The position numbers and the translations under genes were made by a program. Shown here piece by piece: positions 21,257 to 31,909 of a stretch of 64,000 nt of DNA. Source of the DNA: Norana najaformis (taxonomy: Eukaryota > Annelida > Clitellata > Crassiclitellata > Hormogastridae); contig OZ029929.1 in NCBI GenBank assembly GCA_964023275.1, positions 4,795,381-4,859,380 of the forward strand. Reading direction: 5' to 3'. The notes beneath the pieces were generated by a model, which saw only the letters and a program-made list of their open reading frames with translations, made no database searches and had not been told where the DNA came from. Within the stretch, counting starts at the first letter, position 1. Each line of letters opens with the position of its first letter.

Positions 21257-21437
21257 GACTGTGGGCCTATTGGTTAGAGTCCTCGGCTTGTAACGCGCAG
21301 AGTACGGGTTCGAACCTCCCTTCAGACGGTTACTCTGTAGGGACCTTGAGCAAGTCCTTCACTCACAATTGCTCAGAGCCATCGATTGATGCTAAGTCAT
21401 TAGATAGTGGCGCTTAATAAATGCAGAAAAATAAAAT
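21257..21437 (+). mobile_element. tRNA-derived SINE with LINE-E-like tail (best copy)
   Basis: A box TGGGCCTATTGGTTAGAGTC, anticodon-like CTTGTAACGCGCAG, B box GGGTTCGAACC, then a body GACCTTGAGCAAGTCCTTCA and the tail CATCGATTGATGC, TCATTAGATAGTGGCGCTTA, ATAAATGC and an A-rich end. Pol III promoter boxes are about 37 bp apart, as in tRNA-type SINEs. A closely similar copy is at 43339. Confidence 0.85.
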
Positions 21438-21949
21438 AAACTGTGTTAGACTCGATGAACGTTGGTCTTGTAAGACGGGGAGTATGGCTTCCTGCCTCCG
21501 CTAAGACGGTGTAGTTGAATTAGGAGGACTTTGACGCCTCTTGTCTGGTTCCATCGACTGATGTAAGTATGATTGTCTGTCTGTCCGCGATTGTCTGTTT
21601 GCCTCTAGTTTGCCTAAGTGTCCTTTGGTCTGTCCTACATTTTGCCCTTTCTTTCCGCGCCCCGTTTCGACGCTGGTTCTCTGCCTTCCGTGGGACATCC
21701 GCTTGTTCTCTGTTGCTCACAAATAGCTGTTATCTCTGTTGATTTAGCGCCAAGCCCTCTTTAGAAGCTACTGCGGTGCCCTGTGGTGCGTAGTAAACTG
21801 CAGTTGACTGTAAAATAAACGGACATTTATGAAGCTCCACTACCCTGAAAATAGTTTGTTTACTTTAAGCTTTATTCCTGTTTGGCCTTTAGTGTGATAG
21901 GAGTCTGCCTGTATGTCTGCGCCTTTGTGTCTTTACAACTGCCTAGTGT

Positions 21950-22270
21950 CTGTCTAGTTGACTATCTCCCTCCCTCTCGTTGCCTCTGTCATTTTCTCTC
22001 TCACCCTACAGACGTCTAAATCTTTCTACTTCGTCTTCTTTTCAGTAGCTGTGCCTCTTTCATTGTGTCTGTATATGTCTGTTTGCCTATGTCTTTCTCT
22101 CTGTCTCGGTGTTTCTATCTCTGTTTCTGGCATACAAGTCTCTGTCAGTGTCTCATTAGCAGCTTCTGTCTCTGCGTTTGCCGGTTTTTCTCTTTCCCTA
22201 TGTCTGTGTCTTTCTCCGTCTGCCTGCGTGTGTTTTCTCCAATTCTGGATTTGCCTGTGTGTCTCCCGCA
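21950..22270. repeat. CT/TCTG-rich low-complexity tract
   Basis: TCTGTCTC and TTTCTCTC mixtures; Cys/Leu/Ser/Val-rich frames are artefacts. Confidence 0.8.
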
Positions 22271-22349
22271 TCGACGTCAATTACCAAAATCCGTACATCA
22301 GCGACCAAATCTAAGCATCTTTAATATCTGTATAATTACCAAAGCTCAT

Positions 22350-22730
22350 CCATGTGTGTGTGTGTGTCATTCTCTCTCTGTCTCTGTCTCTCTCTCTCTC
22401 TGTCCACCTGCCAGTGCTTCTGTCTCCACCTATTCATGTGCCTGTATCTGTCTCTGTTTCTGTGTCATTGTCTTCTCCTCTCCCTTTATCACTGCCTGTA
22501 CCATTGCCTACCATTGCTTGTACCAGTGCAAATGTCTGTTCTTGTACCGTGATATTGCCTGTACCATTGCCTGTACCTCTGCCTGTACCATTTCCTGTAC
22601 CATTGCTTGTACCAGTACAAATGTCTGTTCCTGTACCACAATACTGTCTGTACCATTGCCTGTACCAATGCATGTGTCTGTTCTTGTACCGTAATATTGC
22701 CTGGGCATGTTCATGTTACTGTACCATTGC
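22350..22730. repeat. (GT)n/(CT)n then 12-bp minisatellite
   Basis: TGTGTGTGTG and CTCTCTCT at 22352-22400; from about 22490 CTGTACCATTGC units repeat with TGTTCTTGTACC variants and a longer ~130-bp repeat of the CAAATGTCTGTTC island (22530, 22617). Confidence 0.88.
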
Positions 22731-22839
22731 CTGTACCGCTGCTTTGACTATGTGTGGGAGTTGGACACCTCGATTAGCTTCTACTGCCAATAGCTAGTCG
22801 AAATGCCAATCGACCGAGATATGAAATTCAACATAATTT

Positions 22840-23230
22840 CTACAGAGTCCACAAAAATCCATTATATTATTATTATATTATATTGAGTCCAAGAGAATTT
22901 GAAAGATTCATATAGAGTCCGAGAGAGTCTTAGAGACTCCTGCACAAGTTGACAGAATTTATGACAGACGGCAATAGATTCCTAGGAATTAAAAAGTAAT
23001 CCGACAGATTCCTACTGAATCCAAGAGAATCCTATACAATCAGACTGAGTCCAAGAGAATCAGATACATTCCTACTGAGTCCAAGATATTCCTACTGAAT
23101 CCAAGAGAATCCGATAGATCCGTACAGAATCACAGAGAATCCGATAGATTTCTATCGAATTCTACAGTGAATCTGTGAGAATCCTGACAGAATCGGACAT
23201 ATTGCATGGACTTATTGGAATTAAACATCT
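22840..23230. repeat. Degenerate ~30-bp minisatellite
   Basis: CCGATAGATTCCTACTGAAT and CCAAGAGAATC cores recur about ten times with substitutions and length changes. Confidence 0.8.
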
Positions 23231-23539
23231 CTTCATTTCGGTGGATTATAATGGAGTCCAGGAGTATCCGAGAATTTCGATGGATTTCGATTCAATCCGA
23301 CTGAGTCGTTGAACTCTTTCCTGTGACTTCGCCGCGAGGAAAGATCGCCACTCCTCTTCCGGACACAGGCGCAAGAAGATTTAGTTCTGATAGAGACCCA
23401 CTTAACGGTTCTCCTGACGAGCCTCAATCCCGCTCATCCATAAACTCTTCAAGTCCATGTTTCGTAACAGCAGACACTAATGTGAATAGGAGCTTATCGA
23501 CTTAAACTGTCTACCCTGTACGCGTTACCGAATGAACTA

Positions 23540-23690
23540 CATCTGCGACATGATGATCTGTTCGGTAGCGCGCTCGTCTGTAATCTAACTATTGCGGGTT
23601 TGCGCCTGCTGAGCTGACTCCGAGTAACTACCCTGGACAAGTTGTTCGCGCACACTTGTCTAGCGCCTGAGATTCAGGTTTACTGATCTG
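23540..23690 (+). mobile_element. tRNA-derived SINE, type 2
   Basis: Head GATCTGTTCGGTAGCGCGCT, CGTCTGTAATC and degenerate B box GCGGGTTTGCGCC; body CCCTGGACAAGTTGTTCGCG + CACACTTGT is shared with the - strand copy at 47215-47350. Ends near TAGCGCCTGAGATTC. Confidence 0.65.
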
Positions 23691-23699
23691 AAGTACACT

Positions 23700-24485
23700 G
23701 TATACAGTGGCCTTCAAGCAGACCACTGTTTAAGTATCTGAAATACTTCGGTTGTTTGTTGGCTGTAGGCCTTAACAGGTGTCAGCAATGTCTGAGCGTT
23801 CTGGCCACATTAGTCTGCAACAAGGATTCACACGACTCTCACCTTTCCTCCTATCTTGCTTCCAGTTCTTTCCCTCATCTGACCCACTCTGTTTGACCTA
23901 AATGGACGAAATCTGAAGAAATGGAAAATGGGTGGCGGGAGTGTCTTTTACGCACCCGCTCATCAGGCTGGCTGTTCCGTCAACAAAACTCATCCGAGAA
24001 ACTGGCCCATAATAGGACAATTTAGAAAAAGACGCCACCTATAGAGGCAGATGGGCAGACACGGACATACATACAGAAGGAGAGGTAGCAATTACCTGTC
24101 AGAATGAGAAGAGGATAGAGCAGAGGAGAGGAGAAGATAGGAGTAACAGAGACAGACAGAGAGGTGGAAAGGAGAAGTGAGCCAACATAAGACTCAGAGA
24201 ACTTACTTGGAGGGGAGAGCGGAAATATGCCTATGTATCGCGGCTTGCGCACTATGGCGACCGTTGCTATGCGAACCATCGAAGCCGCTTTTATGTGAGT
24301 CTGCTGGCCAGGACGGATGCCAAAAGGGGAAGACTTGGAGTGTGTTTATGTTTGCCCAGTGACCATTAGATAGCGGCAGAGGAATGTCCCCTTTGGGTTT
24401 CCGCATAGAGAATCCTTCGCGTAGCCTTCTGTATAAACATCGCAGTTTTATTCATGGGCGTGGGGCCATTCACATCCATATGTAA
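23700..24485. other. No gene recognised
   Basis: Mixed sequence. Weak GGAGAGGAGAAG and GACAGACAGAG runs at 24110-24175. Open stretches below 85 codons without resemblance. Confidence 0.5.
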
Positions 24486-24489
24486 TAGA

Positions 24490-24596
24490 TAGTCATATCA
24501 ATGTTACTCTAAATCCAGTCACATTAACGTTACTCTAAATCCAGTCACATTAATGTTACTCTAAATCCAGTCACATTTTAATGTTACTCTAAATCC
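24490..24596. repeat. 26-bp minisatellite, four units
   Basis: GTTACTCTAAATCCAGTCAC repeats at 26-28 bp spacing and runs without a break into the (GTCC)n tract. Confidence 0.9.
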
Positions 24597-24720
24597 GTCC
24601 GTCCGTCCGTCCGTCCGTCCGTCCGTCCGTCCGTCCGTCCGTCCGTCCGTCCGTCCGTCCGTCCGTCCGTCCGTCCGTCCGTCCGTCCGTCCGTCCGTCC
24701 GTCCGTCCGTCCGTCCGTCC
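24594..24720. repeat. Perfect (TCCG)n tetranucleotide
   Basis: About 31 uninterrupted units, the purest tetranucleotide array in the window. Confidence 0.98.
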
Positions 24721-24761
24721 ATTATTACTAGTAGTATTATAGTCTGATCAGTCTCATCTTA

Positions 24762-24970
24762 TCACTAGGCGTTAACTTTGTGGTCAGTGTGCTGGTTTGT
24801 CAACCGATAGGCAAGAGTTTCAAATCCCTGCCAGAGCAAGCTATCAAATGAGTACACTGGCCGTACACTGTGGGTGGAAGACCAGTCGGCGACGGAGAGG
24901 TCTGGCCCCCCGCCGACGCTAAGAAAGTGAAGTCGCTAGCACTTTATACCCATGGCTACCTCTCGATGTT
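24762..24970 (+). mobile_element. tRNA-derived SINE, long-body type
   Basis: Head GTGTGCTGGTTTGTCAACCG..AGTTTCAAATCCC (A and B boxes) and body CACTGGCCGTACACTGTGGG..AGACCAGTCGGCGA, matching the body of 30217-30520. The 3' tail is not recognisable. Confidence 0.6.
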
Positions 24971-25214
24971 AGCATAAGGGAATGCTCTGAATGCTCTTTT
25001 CTCTTCTTAAGGAAATACTAAATTCAAAAGAACGCTTATATATTGGAACGCTTATGTATTGAACGCTTATGCTTTGAGCATAGCAATGTGGTAAGAATAT
25101 ATGGTGCAGTGGAGCCAACATATTTCATGGTTTTCTACAGAATTCCGAAGATTCTGTAACTTTGTGGCGCAAACTGCTTTGTTTTGTTTCAGACCTTTGC
25201 TTCTGAGTGATCTG

Positions 25215-25580
25215 TCTCTCTTTGGTTTGACCTTTGTTATCTTGTTTGACTTCGATTGCCTTCCTTGGCCTCTACATCACCTTGACCTCTTTATCTTTGA
25301 TTTGACCTCTGTTATCTTGTTTGACTTCGATTACCTTCCTTGGCCTCTACATCACCTTGACCTCTTTATCTTTGATTTGACCTCTGTTATCTTTTTTGAC
25401 TTCGATTGCCTTCCTTGGCCTCTATATCACCTTGACCTCTCTATTCTTGGTTGACATCTGTGCGACCTCGATTGTTTTCGTGACCTCTTTCCACCTGACC
25501 TTTCTGTACTTGGTTTGACCTCGATTGTCTCTCTGACCTCAATTCTAGCTGACCTTACTATCCTTGGTTGACCTTTGTCA
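25215..25580. repeat. ~84-bp tandem repeat (TTGACCTC-rich)
   Basis: Three good units containing TTTGACTTCGATTGCCTTCC, TTGGCCTCTACATCACC and TTTATCTTTGATTTGACC run to about 25445, then decayed TGACCTCGATTGT units. Confidence 0.9.
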
Positions 25581-25589
25581 CTCTTATAT

Positions 25590-26100
25590 TTTGACCCATA
25601 TATTTCCGCAGAAGTTCTTGATCCTGACAACGGCTGTATGGAAAGCCTTCCTAATCCATTCTTCCATGCACTTTTGAACTTCTGCTGAGCAATCAGGGAA
25701 TTAGCATTTATATATACATAGGGCATACATGTATGCATGTGTTGAAGGAATAGACCTACATATATATATATATATATACACACACACAATCATACCTATA
25801 TATATCAGGATAAGAGGAGGAATGCACATACGACACAAAAATATACAGTATGTATAAATTTTTTCCCCCTATACTATATATACAGAAGATATATAAGTAT
25901 CTATGTATGCCTAATATTCTAGTGTATGTCCATATATGCGAAGATAATACTGCAATAATAATCCAGTTTTTGGAATTGCTGCTGGCTGGCGGTGGACCAT
26001 TTTATTAAGACAGCAGACTTCTTAACATTCCGATGACACCTCCATCGATTTAAACATCAGATGGTTATTTTTATTACTCGGTACATCATCCTGACTGATT
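25590..26100. other. AT-rich, no gene
   Basis: TATATATATA with ACACACACA at 25759-25787 and other TATA-rich stretches to 25930. Nothing else recognised. Confidence 0.5.
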
Positions 26101-26106
26101 CCGTGG

Positions 26107-26190
26107 CTTCTATAGCACCAGTCCAGCTTTCAACATAGGTGTATGATGAATGGAAGCTGGAAGAGGCGCTATATAAATTATCATACACCT
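26107..26190. mobile_element. Small foldback element with retroposon-like ends
   Basis: TATAGCACCAGTCCAGCTTT (left) pairs with the reverse complement of GAAGCTGGAAGAGGCGCTAT (right) at about 18 of 22 positions, with a 20-bp loop. Could be a MITE or two opposed retroposon ends. Confidence 0.45.
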
Positions 26191-26314
26191 TAGATTAAAA
26201 TCAAGTGTTGTGTTTGCTTCCGTACAGCAACCATGCTTCCGTCGCCTTTGCCCTGACTGTGTCTGTCGGTGTATCTGACTGCCTGTGTGGCTGTCTGCCT
26301 CTGTCACTAACTTA

Positions 26315-26445
26315 CTGCTTGTCTGTCTGTCTGTCTGTCTATCTATCAATCGATCTATCTGTTTGTCTGTCTATCTATCTGTCTATCTATCTATCTATCT
26401 AATCTATCGATCTGTCTGTCTGACTGTCTGTCCATATTTCGCTTT
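26315..26445. repeat. (TCTG)n/(TCTA)n compound tract
   Basis: TCTGTCTG and ATCTATCT runs broken by CAATCGATC. Confidence 0.92.
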
Positions 26446-26529
26446 GACTGTGTCAGATAATTCATATTTTCATCTGTCTATGATGTTCTGTCAATGTTTT
26501 AATGATTTTCACGTGAGTGGAGGAACAAC

Positions 26530-26800
26530 GAGGCAGGTAAGAAAGAAGGAAAGAAGGAAAAGAATGAACAAACAAACACGAAGACAGACAGATAGATTAG
26601 ATATCTATATCTCCAGACAGACAGGCAGACAGACAGACAGACAGGCAGACAGACAGACAGTCACATAGACAGAGGTGAAAGAAATCAAGTAAAGCAAGAA
26701 AAAAAACGAAAGACAAATAGATAAAAGAAAGAAAGGAGAGGAAGAACGTTAAAGAAGATAAGAAAGAAATATGAAAGTAAGAAAGACAGAATCGGGACAA
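26530..26800. repeat. (CAGA)n and GAAA-rich tract
   Basis: ACAGACAGGCAGACAGACAG around 26610-26660, inverted relative to the TCTG tract 170 bp upstream; then AGAAAGAAAG-type sequence. Confidence 0.85.
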
Positions 26801-27109
26801 GAAAGGCAAGTATGATACGATGCTACTTAGGACTTACGCCGTCTATCAGTCCTTCCGTCCGTCCGTCCGTTCGTCCATTCTTCCATGCGTCCGTCCGTCG
26901 GTGCGTGAATTGGAAGGCAAATAGGAAATGAAGGTTCGTTTGCGGATGATTGGATGGAAGAATTGGTTTCCGCTGAGTAGAGAAGGGACGAGGTCTGTCC
27001 AGGCATCCGATGTCAGTCCAACGGCTGAGGAAATCGCACGACAGCCGTCGCTTGAACAGACAAACCAGCGGACCCTATCCGATGCACTGACACAAGTAGA
27101 AGCAGAGAC

Positions 27110-27390
27110 GTAACGAGACACTCAGACAGACACAAAGACTGACACACAGCGAGACAAAAGTGCACACAGCACAGAGACGCAAACAGGGAATGATACACTG
27201 ACGGATAAGCACAGACAGAGAGATACACGCAGACGCACAGAGGCAAACACAAATGCTTACGTACAGAGGCACCGATGTAAACACAGACACAAGCACGTAT
27301 AAAAAGACATACGAAGAGACATACATAAGCAAAGATACACATATATAGACATATAGATAGGAACACAGACACGCAGACAAGTGCATGTCT
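27110..27390. repeat. CAGACACA-rich low-complexity sequence
   Basis: ACAGAGACGC, AGACACAAAG and similar imperfect units; the Cys/Val/Ser-rich - strand frames are artefacts. A TTCATATAGCGCCTTTTG retroposon-end motif sits at 27408. Confidence 0.65.
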
Positions 27391-27639
27391 GTATGTTTCA
27401 AAAGACTTCATATAGCGCCTTTTGTTCCTCAAATACGCAGCAAGCATGGCTATCTACCTTTTGCAAACAAGTTCAGTTTAAGACAGTTTGAAAATGTTTC
27501 ATGTGCAGAGTTATATGCAACAGTAGGTTACGTGCAATGGGAGACAGTTCCAGAAGGTAGGTCTATAATTGTCTATGAATACACTAATACATTAATACTT
27601 ACTTATCAATAAGTGTGGTTTAATAGTCAGGAGAATCTT

Positions 27640-28065
27640 GCAAGGACTCTGGATATATTTAGACATATAGTCACACTATGATATTTGTATAATTATATAT
27701 AATATATACACATAGACACACTTTATATTTATATATATATAAAAGATGTATATAATATGTGTATATAATATATACGTATACATATATTTATATGTATATG
27801 AATATATGGATAATTGCTTTTGTGTAGCCATGATGAAAAGCTATCATATATTATTGTCTTTCATCGTGATGAAACATAAGGCTGTTAAAGTCTATTAAAT
27901 ATACACATGCACACACATACATATATGTATATATGATCTACCCTTATATATATATATATATATAATTAATGCATAGATATGCGCATATATGTACAAAGCT
28001 ACGGACATACTGATATGTGATATATTTGCCTATACATATTTATATATAGAAGTGTCTGTGCAACA
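27640..28065. repeat. AT-rich (TA)n region
   Basis: Repeated TATATA runs (27715-27800, 27945-27965) separated by short mixed sequence. Confidence 0.8.
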
Positions 28066-28540
28066 TTCCTAGAAGATTAATGGAACAGTTTTTTTGCGGG
28101 GGAGGGGGAGAGGCAGGGTGGGGTTTGGAGGGAGGAGGAAATACGGGAGGGAGAGAGAGTGCATTAATTATCATCGGAGTATGAAAGATGCAACGCGCTG
28201 CCATTAATTTGTGGCCGAGCGGAAGCAGAAGACGGATGTGAGGCATCGTTATTGCGAAGCTCGGTCCTCGAATCCTATATAGAGCGGCTGCGGTGGCGAG
28301 GGTGGCGTCATCTTGCAGCGCCAACGTGCGAAAGATACGTCGCGCCGACAGTGTGGTGTCTAGTAAGAGCAGTGCTTTATGTGGTCAGAAAGTGGCTGCC
28401 CCCACATCCGGACAAGGATTCATATAATATTCATTCTTTTCTTCCTTTCTTTCGTTTTTTTAGTATCAACGCATTAGTGGTAATCACACCATTGATGCTT
28501 TGGGAATGACAGAAGTGGCGCTATATAAATTATGAATGTA
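28066..28540. other. No gene recognised
   Basis: A G-rich run at 28095-28150 and a terminus AGTGGCGCTATATAAATTAT at 28513-28532, which marks the 3' end of a + strand retroposon whose body I cannot identify. Confidence 0.5.
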
Positions 28541-28544
28541 AAGT

Positions 28545-28690
28545 ATTTATGTATGTATATATCTGTGAATGTATAATATTTTGTATATATCTATGTACAT
28601 GTATGTATGTATGTATATAGTATATATGTGTGTGTTGCATGCATGTGTATGTCTATATGTCTTTTTGTTTGGTTGTAAGTATGTATGTAT
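28545..28690. repeat. (ATGT)n-like tract
   Basis: GTATGTATGTATATA units after the retroposon terminus. Confidence 0.8.
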
Positions 28691-28998
28691 TTGTAATTGT
28701 AATTTTAATTTGAGATTTATAAAGCGCCTCTTAGAGGATAAACTCAACAGAGATGCTTCCGACCTGTAGGAGTAAAATCACTGTTAAACAGTACAGTCTT
28801 CAGGCGCCTGCGGAACACTGAGAGGGGGAGAGAAAGGAGCTGAAGTCGCAATTCACGAGGGAGACGATTCCAGCAAGTGGGACCAACGTAGGCACAGCTT
28901 CTGGACTGGGCTGCAGCGGTGCGCATTCGAGGGACAAACAGGAGATCCTGAGTGGCCGAGCGAAGGGTGCTACTGGCCGGCCACGAGGAGACCAAGGT
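28690..28998 (-). mobile_element. LINE 3' end, family A (longest copy)
   Basis: The - strand encodes the LINE C-terminus: RMRTAAAQSRSCAYVGPTCW then NRLPRELRLQLLSLPLSVFR and RRLKTVLFNSD, the familiar 'FxxxGPxxWNxLPxxLR...FRRRLKTxLF' block that ends Jockey/CR1-group ORF2 proteins. The 3' tail follows: AGAGGCGCTTTATAAATCTC and AAATTACAATTACAAAT. It is the best-preserved of four copies and is 5' truncated just upstream of this block. Confidence 0.85.
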
Positions 28999-29340
28999 GC
29001 AGAAGTATGTATGTATGTTTGTATGTTTGTATATAAGTGTGTGTGTGTGTGTGCTTGAATGTAATTATGTAATTATGCAATGACGTATGCATGTATTTAA
29101 GTATGCATATAAGAATGCAAGTAGTGTGCATGTATGTACTTATATAGGTAGGTAGATAAGTAGGTAGGTAGGTAGGTAGGTAGATAGGTAGGTAGGTAAA
29201 TAGGTAGGTAGGTAGATAGATATGTAGGTAGGTAAGTAGGTAGATAGGTAGATAGGTAGGTATGTGCGGTTGTATCTATGTGTACGTATGTAAATATATT
29301 TATGAATGTGTATGTATGTGTAGGTGTATGTGTGTGTATC
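28999..29340. repeat. (TATG)n then (GGTA)n tract
   Basis: GTATGTATGT and TGTGTGTG up to 29140, then TAGGTAGGTAGG with TAGATAGG variants to 29270. Confidence 0.92.
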
Positions 29341-29344
29341 AGAG

Positions 29345-29750
29345 CCCTAATCCGCTTACGTAGCGCCTTTTAAGAAACCTGTCGGCAGTTCCGGCGCAGT
29401 TAGCGTCTGCTTGAAGCAGACATTACTTGCCTGAGCGGATCTGACGTCAGTCACAAGAAAGACGATGAAATAAGACCGATGACGTTCTATTGCTAGTCTT
29501 CCGTGTAAATTAATTACCTTCTTCTGGTCGCCTGAAATATGGCGGCCGTTCTTTGTGAGTCGTTGTGGGTGGTCGGGAGGGGATTGGGTGGGGCGGGAAG
29601 ATGACGAAAGAGGAAGATGGGTGTTGATTGGGGTAATTGTCGTCATCAGATGCAGGATTCGAACTGTGATTGACAGCAGTGTGGTGAGGAAGAACTGAGT
29701 GTTAGACGGAATATATAGGATATATTGGATGGGAAAATGTACCTGTAATG
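29345..29750. other. No gene recognised
   Basis: Begins with a - strand retroposon end (CTTACGTAGCGCCTTTTAAG at 29354). TGACGTCA at 29442-29449. No coding signal. Confidence 0.45.
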
Positions 29751-29764
29751 AGAGATTGTCTGAC

Positions 29765-29890
29765 GTTTGTAAGTAAGTAAGCAACTAAGTAAGTAGCTGA
29801 CTGAGTAAGTAAGCAAGTAGATAGGTAAGTATGTAAGTAATGCACTTGTTAACACCCTGACACCCTAACAGCTGAGCGAAGAATCGAAGG
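29765..29890 (-). mobile_element. LINE-derived segment with (TAAG)n expansion
   Basis: On the - strand, GCTGTTAGGG..GTGTTAACAAGTGCATTA is followed by CTTACTTAC-type units. The same block sits inside the LINE C-terminal region at 36715-36790, including CGATTCTTCGCTCAGC/CGATTCCTCGCTCAGC. Confidence 0.6.
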
Positions 29891-29934
29891 CGTGGGTGGG
29901 TCACAGCGGACGATACAAATGGATCTTAAGCCGC

Positions 29935-30150
29935 TTTACCCCCCATCTCTCTCTCTCCTTCTGTCCCCCTCTCTCTCGCTCTCACTCTCTCTCTTTCTCT
30001 CTCTGTCTGTGTCTGTCTCTCTCTGTCCCTCTTTTTTCCTCTGTCTCCTTCTCTCTGTCCTTCTCTCTGTCCTTCTCTCTCCTCTGTCTGTCTCTCTCTC
30101 CTTCCTTCCTTCCTTCCTTCTCTCTCTCGCTCTCTCTCTCTCTCTTCATA
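29935..30150. repeat. (CT)n pyrimidine tract
   Basis: CTCTCTCT with TTCCTTCCTTCC at 30100-30118; Leu/Ser-rich frames are artefacts. Confidence 0.95.
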
Positions 30151-30216
30151 AATGGCACCCTACTCAGGTGATCAGGAGATTAAATGTAAATTGAATCGAG
30201 AGTGTTTGGACTTTAG

Positions 30217-30520
30217 GAGTACGCTTGAGTCTAGTGGTTTGTGCCTCACTGTCAGTCCACAGGTCGGAGGTTCAAATCCCCACGAAGACGGAAAGATGTC
30301 TCGAGAATTCTGCTTCACTTGAGACCCCTAGCGAACTCAGCCATAATAGGTGTACACTGACCGTACAGTGTCGATGAGAAGATCAGGCAGTGAGGGAAGG
30401 ACTGACCACCCGCCATCGTATGCCTAGGAAAAGAACTACGAAGTTACTATCACCTCATGGAGCCATCGAATGAGGCTTAGTCATTAGATAGTGGCGCTTG
30501 ATAAATGTAGTTATAATAAT
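30217..30520 (+). mobile_element. tRNA-derived SINE, long-body type with LINE-E-like tail
   Basis: Head CGCTTGAGTCTAGTGGTTTG and B box AGGTTCAAATCCC; body GTGTACACTGACCGTACAGT..GAAGATCAGGCAG; tail CATCGAATGAGGCTTAGTCA, TTAGATAGTGGCGCTTGATA + AATG. Links the body type of 24762 to the tail type of 21257. Confidence 0.8.
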
Positions 30521-30639
30521 ACCTATGGCTGCCTATCGGGGCTTGACTAAGGAACTGCTCTTCGGCATCTGCTTCTTTCCACATGATTGCGAAAGCTGTT
30601 GCGAATTCAATGATAGGGTCATTTCTTAGACTAATACGA

Positions 30640-30870
30640 TGATTTGAAAGACAGTTTGATTCTGTTGATAGCGATCTGAAGAGGGTTGCTTCGGTGCAAA
30701 AGGGGCTGTAAAATTTCTGGGGCAGATTATTTCTAAGTGTAACTTGGTGAATCGATAAGAAGAATTTGGTTTCGTCGACAGTAATCTTGCGAGGGTTGCT
30801 TCGGTGCAGAAGATATTGCAGATTTTCTGAAAGATCGGTTCTAATATGACGCCTTCAGAAGACGTTTTGA
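30640..30870. repeat. ~118-bp tandem duplication
   Basis: GAGGGTTGCTTCGGTGCA occurs at 30674 and 30792 with matching flanks (TTTGATTCTGTTGATAGCGA against TTTGGTTTCGTCGACAGTAA). Units are diverged. Confidence 0.7.
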
Positions 30871-31154
30871 TTTCGATTTGAAAGCCACTCATGCAGGGTG
30901 TAGTTTTCAGACAACAAGGAAATGCGATTCAGAAGACATTTATTGTGCGCCATAATAGGCTTATTTGTCGTCGATCTGAAATTCAAAAGGTTAAACTGAA
31001 GACTTTTCCAATCTCTTCCAAGCAGCTGCCGAAAATCTTCCGCTTAAACGAATGTCTGGATGGACTTGTTATTCACGTCTGGGAGAGCTTGAAACTAATG
31101 TAGAAACGATTATACCCGGTTTTATAAACACGTTTGCCTCAAATCAGGCATTTT

Positions 31155-31422
31155 GTGTGGCTCGCATTGAGGCGCACTGGATGTCTGTACCGCTGCAGCC
31201 CAGTCCAGAAGCTTTGCCTACGTTGGTCCCACTTGCTGAAATCGTCTCCCTCGAGAATTGCGACTTCAGCTCCTTTCTCTCCCCCTCTCAGTGTTCCGCA
31301 AGCGCCTGAAGACTGTACTGTTCAACAGTGATTTTACTTTTTCAGGTCGGAAGCACCTCTGTTGAGTTTATCCTCTAAGAGGCGCTTTATAAATCTCAAA
31401 TTACAATTACAATTACAAGTCT
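31155..31422 (+). mobile_element. LINE 3' end, family A
   Basis: Same element as 28690-28998 in the opposite orientation, truncated a little upstream of ACGTTGGTCCCACTTGCTG. It includes the RRLKTVLF-like coding end and AGAGGCGCTTTATAAATC. About 98% identical by eye to 32498-32716 over their shared 210 bp. Confidence 0.85.
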
Positions 31423-31689
31423 GGCTAAAGACTATATGCTGTGCGCTTCTGTGCGTGGTTGTGTATGTCTGCCTCTATCTCTGTTTGTGTATGTGACTGT
31501 CTTGATATGTCTTGTTCTCTGTGGCGCGTTTGATGTCTGCTTATGTTTCTATATGGGGCGCTTTTTTATTCCAGTCTTTCTTTAGCTTTGCTTCAAGTGT
31601 CATGTCTTCTGCTTTGTCTCACTGTCTTTTTCTGCGTCTCTGCTTCTGTCTCGATCCTTGTATCTGTCGTTGCCTTTGATTCTGCCTCT

Positions 31690-31905
31690 CTACCTGTTCC
31701 TCCGCTTATTCCTCTCTCTCCCTGTCTGTCTGTCTATCTTTCTTTCTTTTTTCTCTCTCTCTCTTTTTCTTTCTTTCTCTCTTTCTTTTCTGTCTCTCTT
31801 TTTCTTTTTTTTTTTCTTTCTCATTCTCTCTATCTCTTTCTCTCTGTCTCTCTGTCTCTTTCTCGCTCTCTCTCTCGCTCTCCCTCCCTCTCCCTCTTCC
31901 CATCA
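31690..31905. repeat. Pyrimidine (CTTT/CT) tract
   Basis: TTTCTTTCTTTT and CTCTCTCTCT mixture; Phe/Leu/Ser-rich frames are artefacts. Confidence 0.93.
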
Positions 31906-31909
31906 ATCT

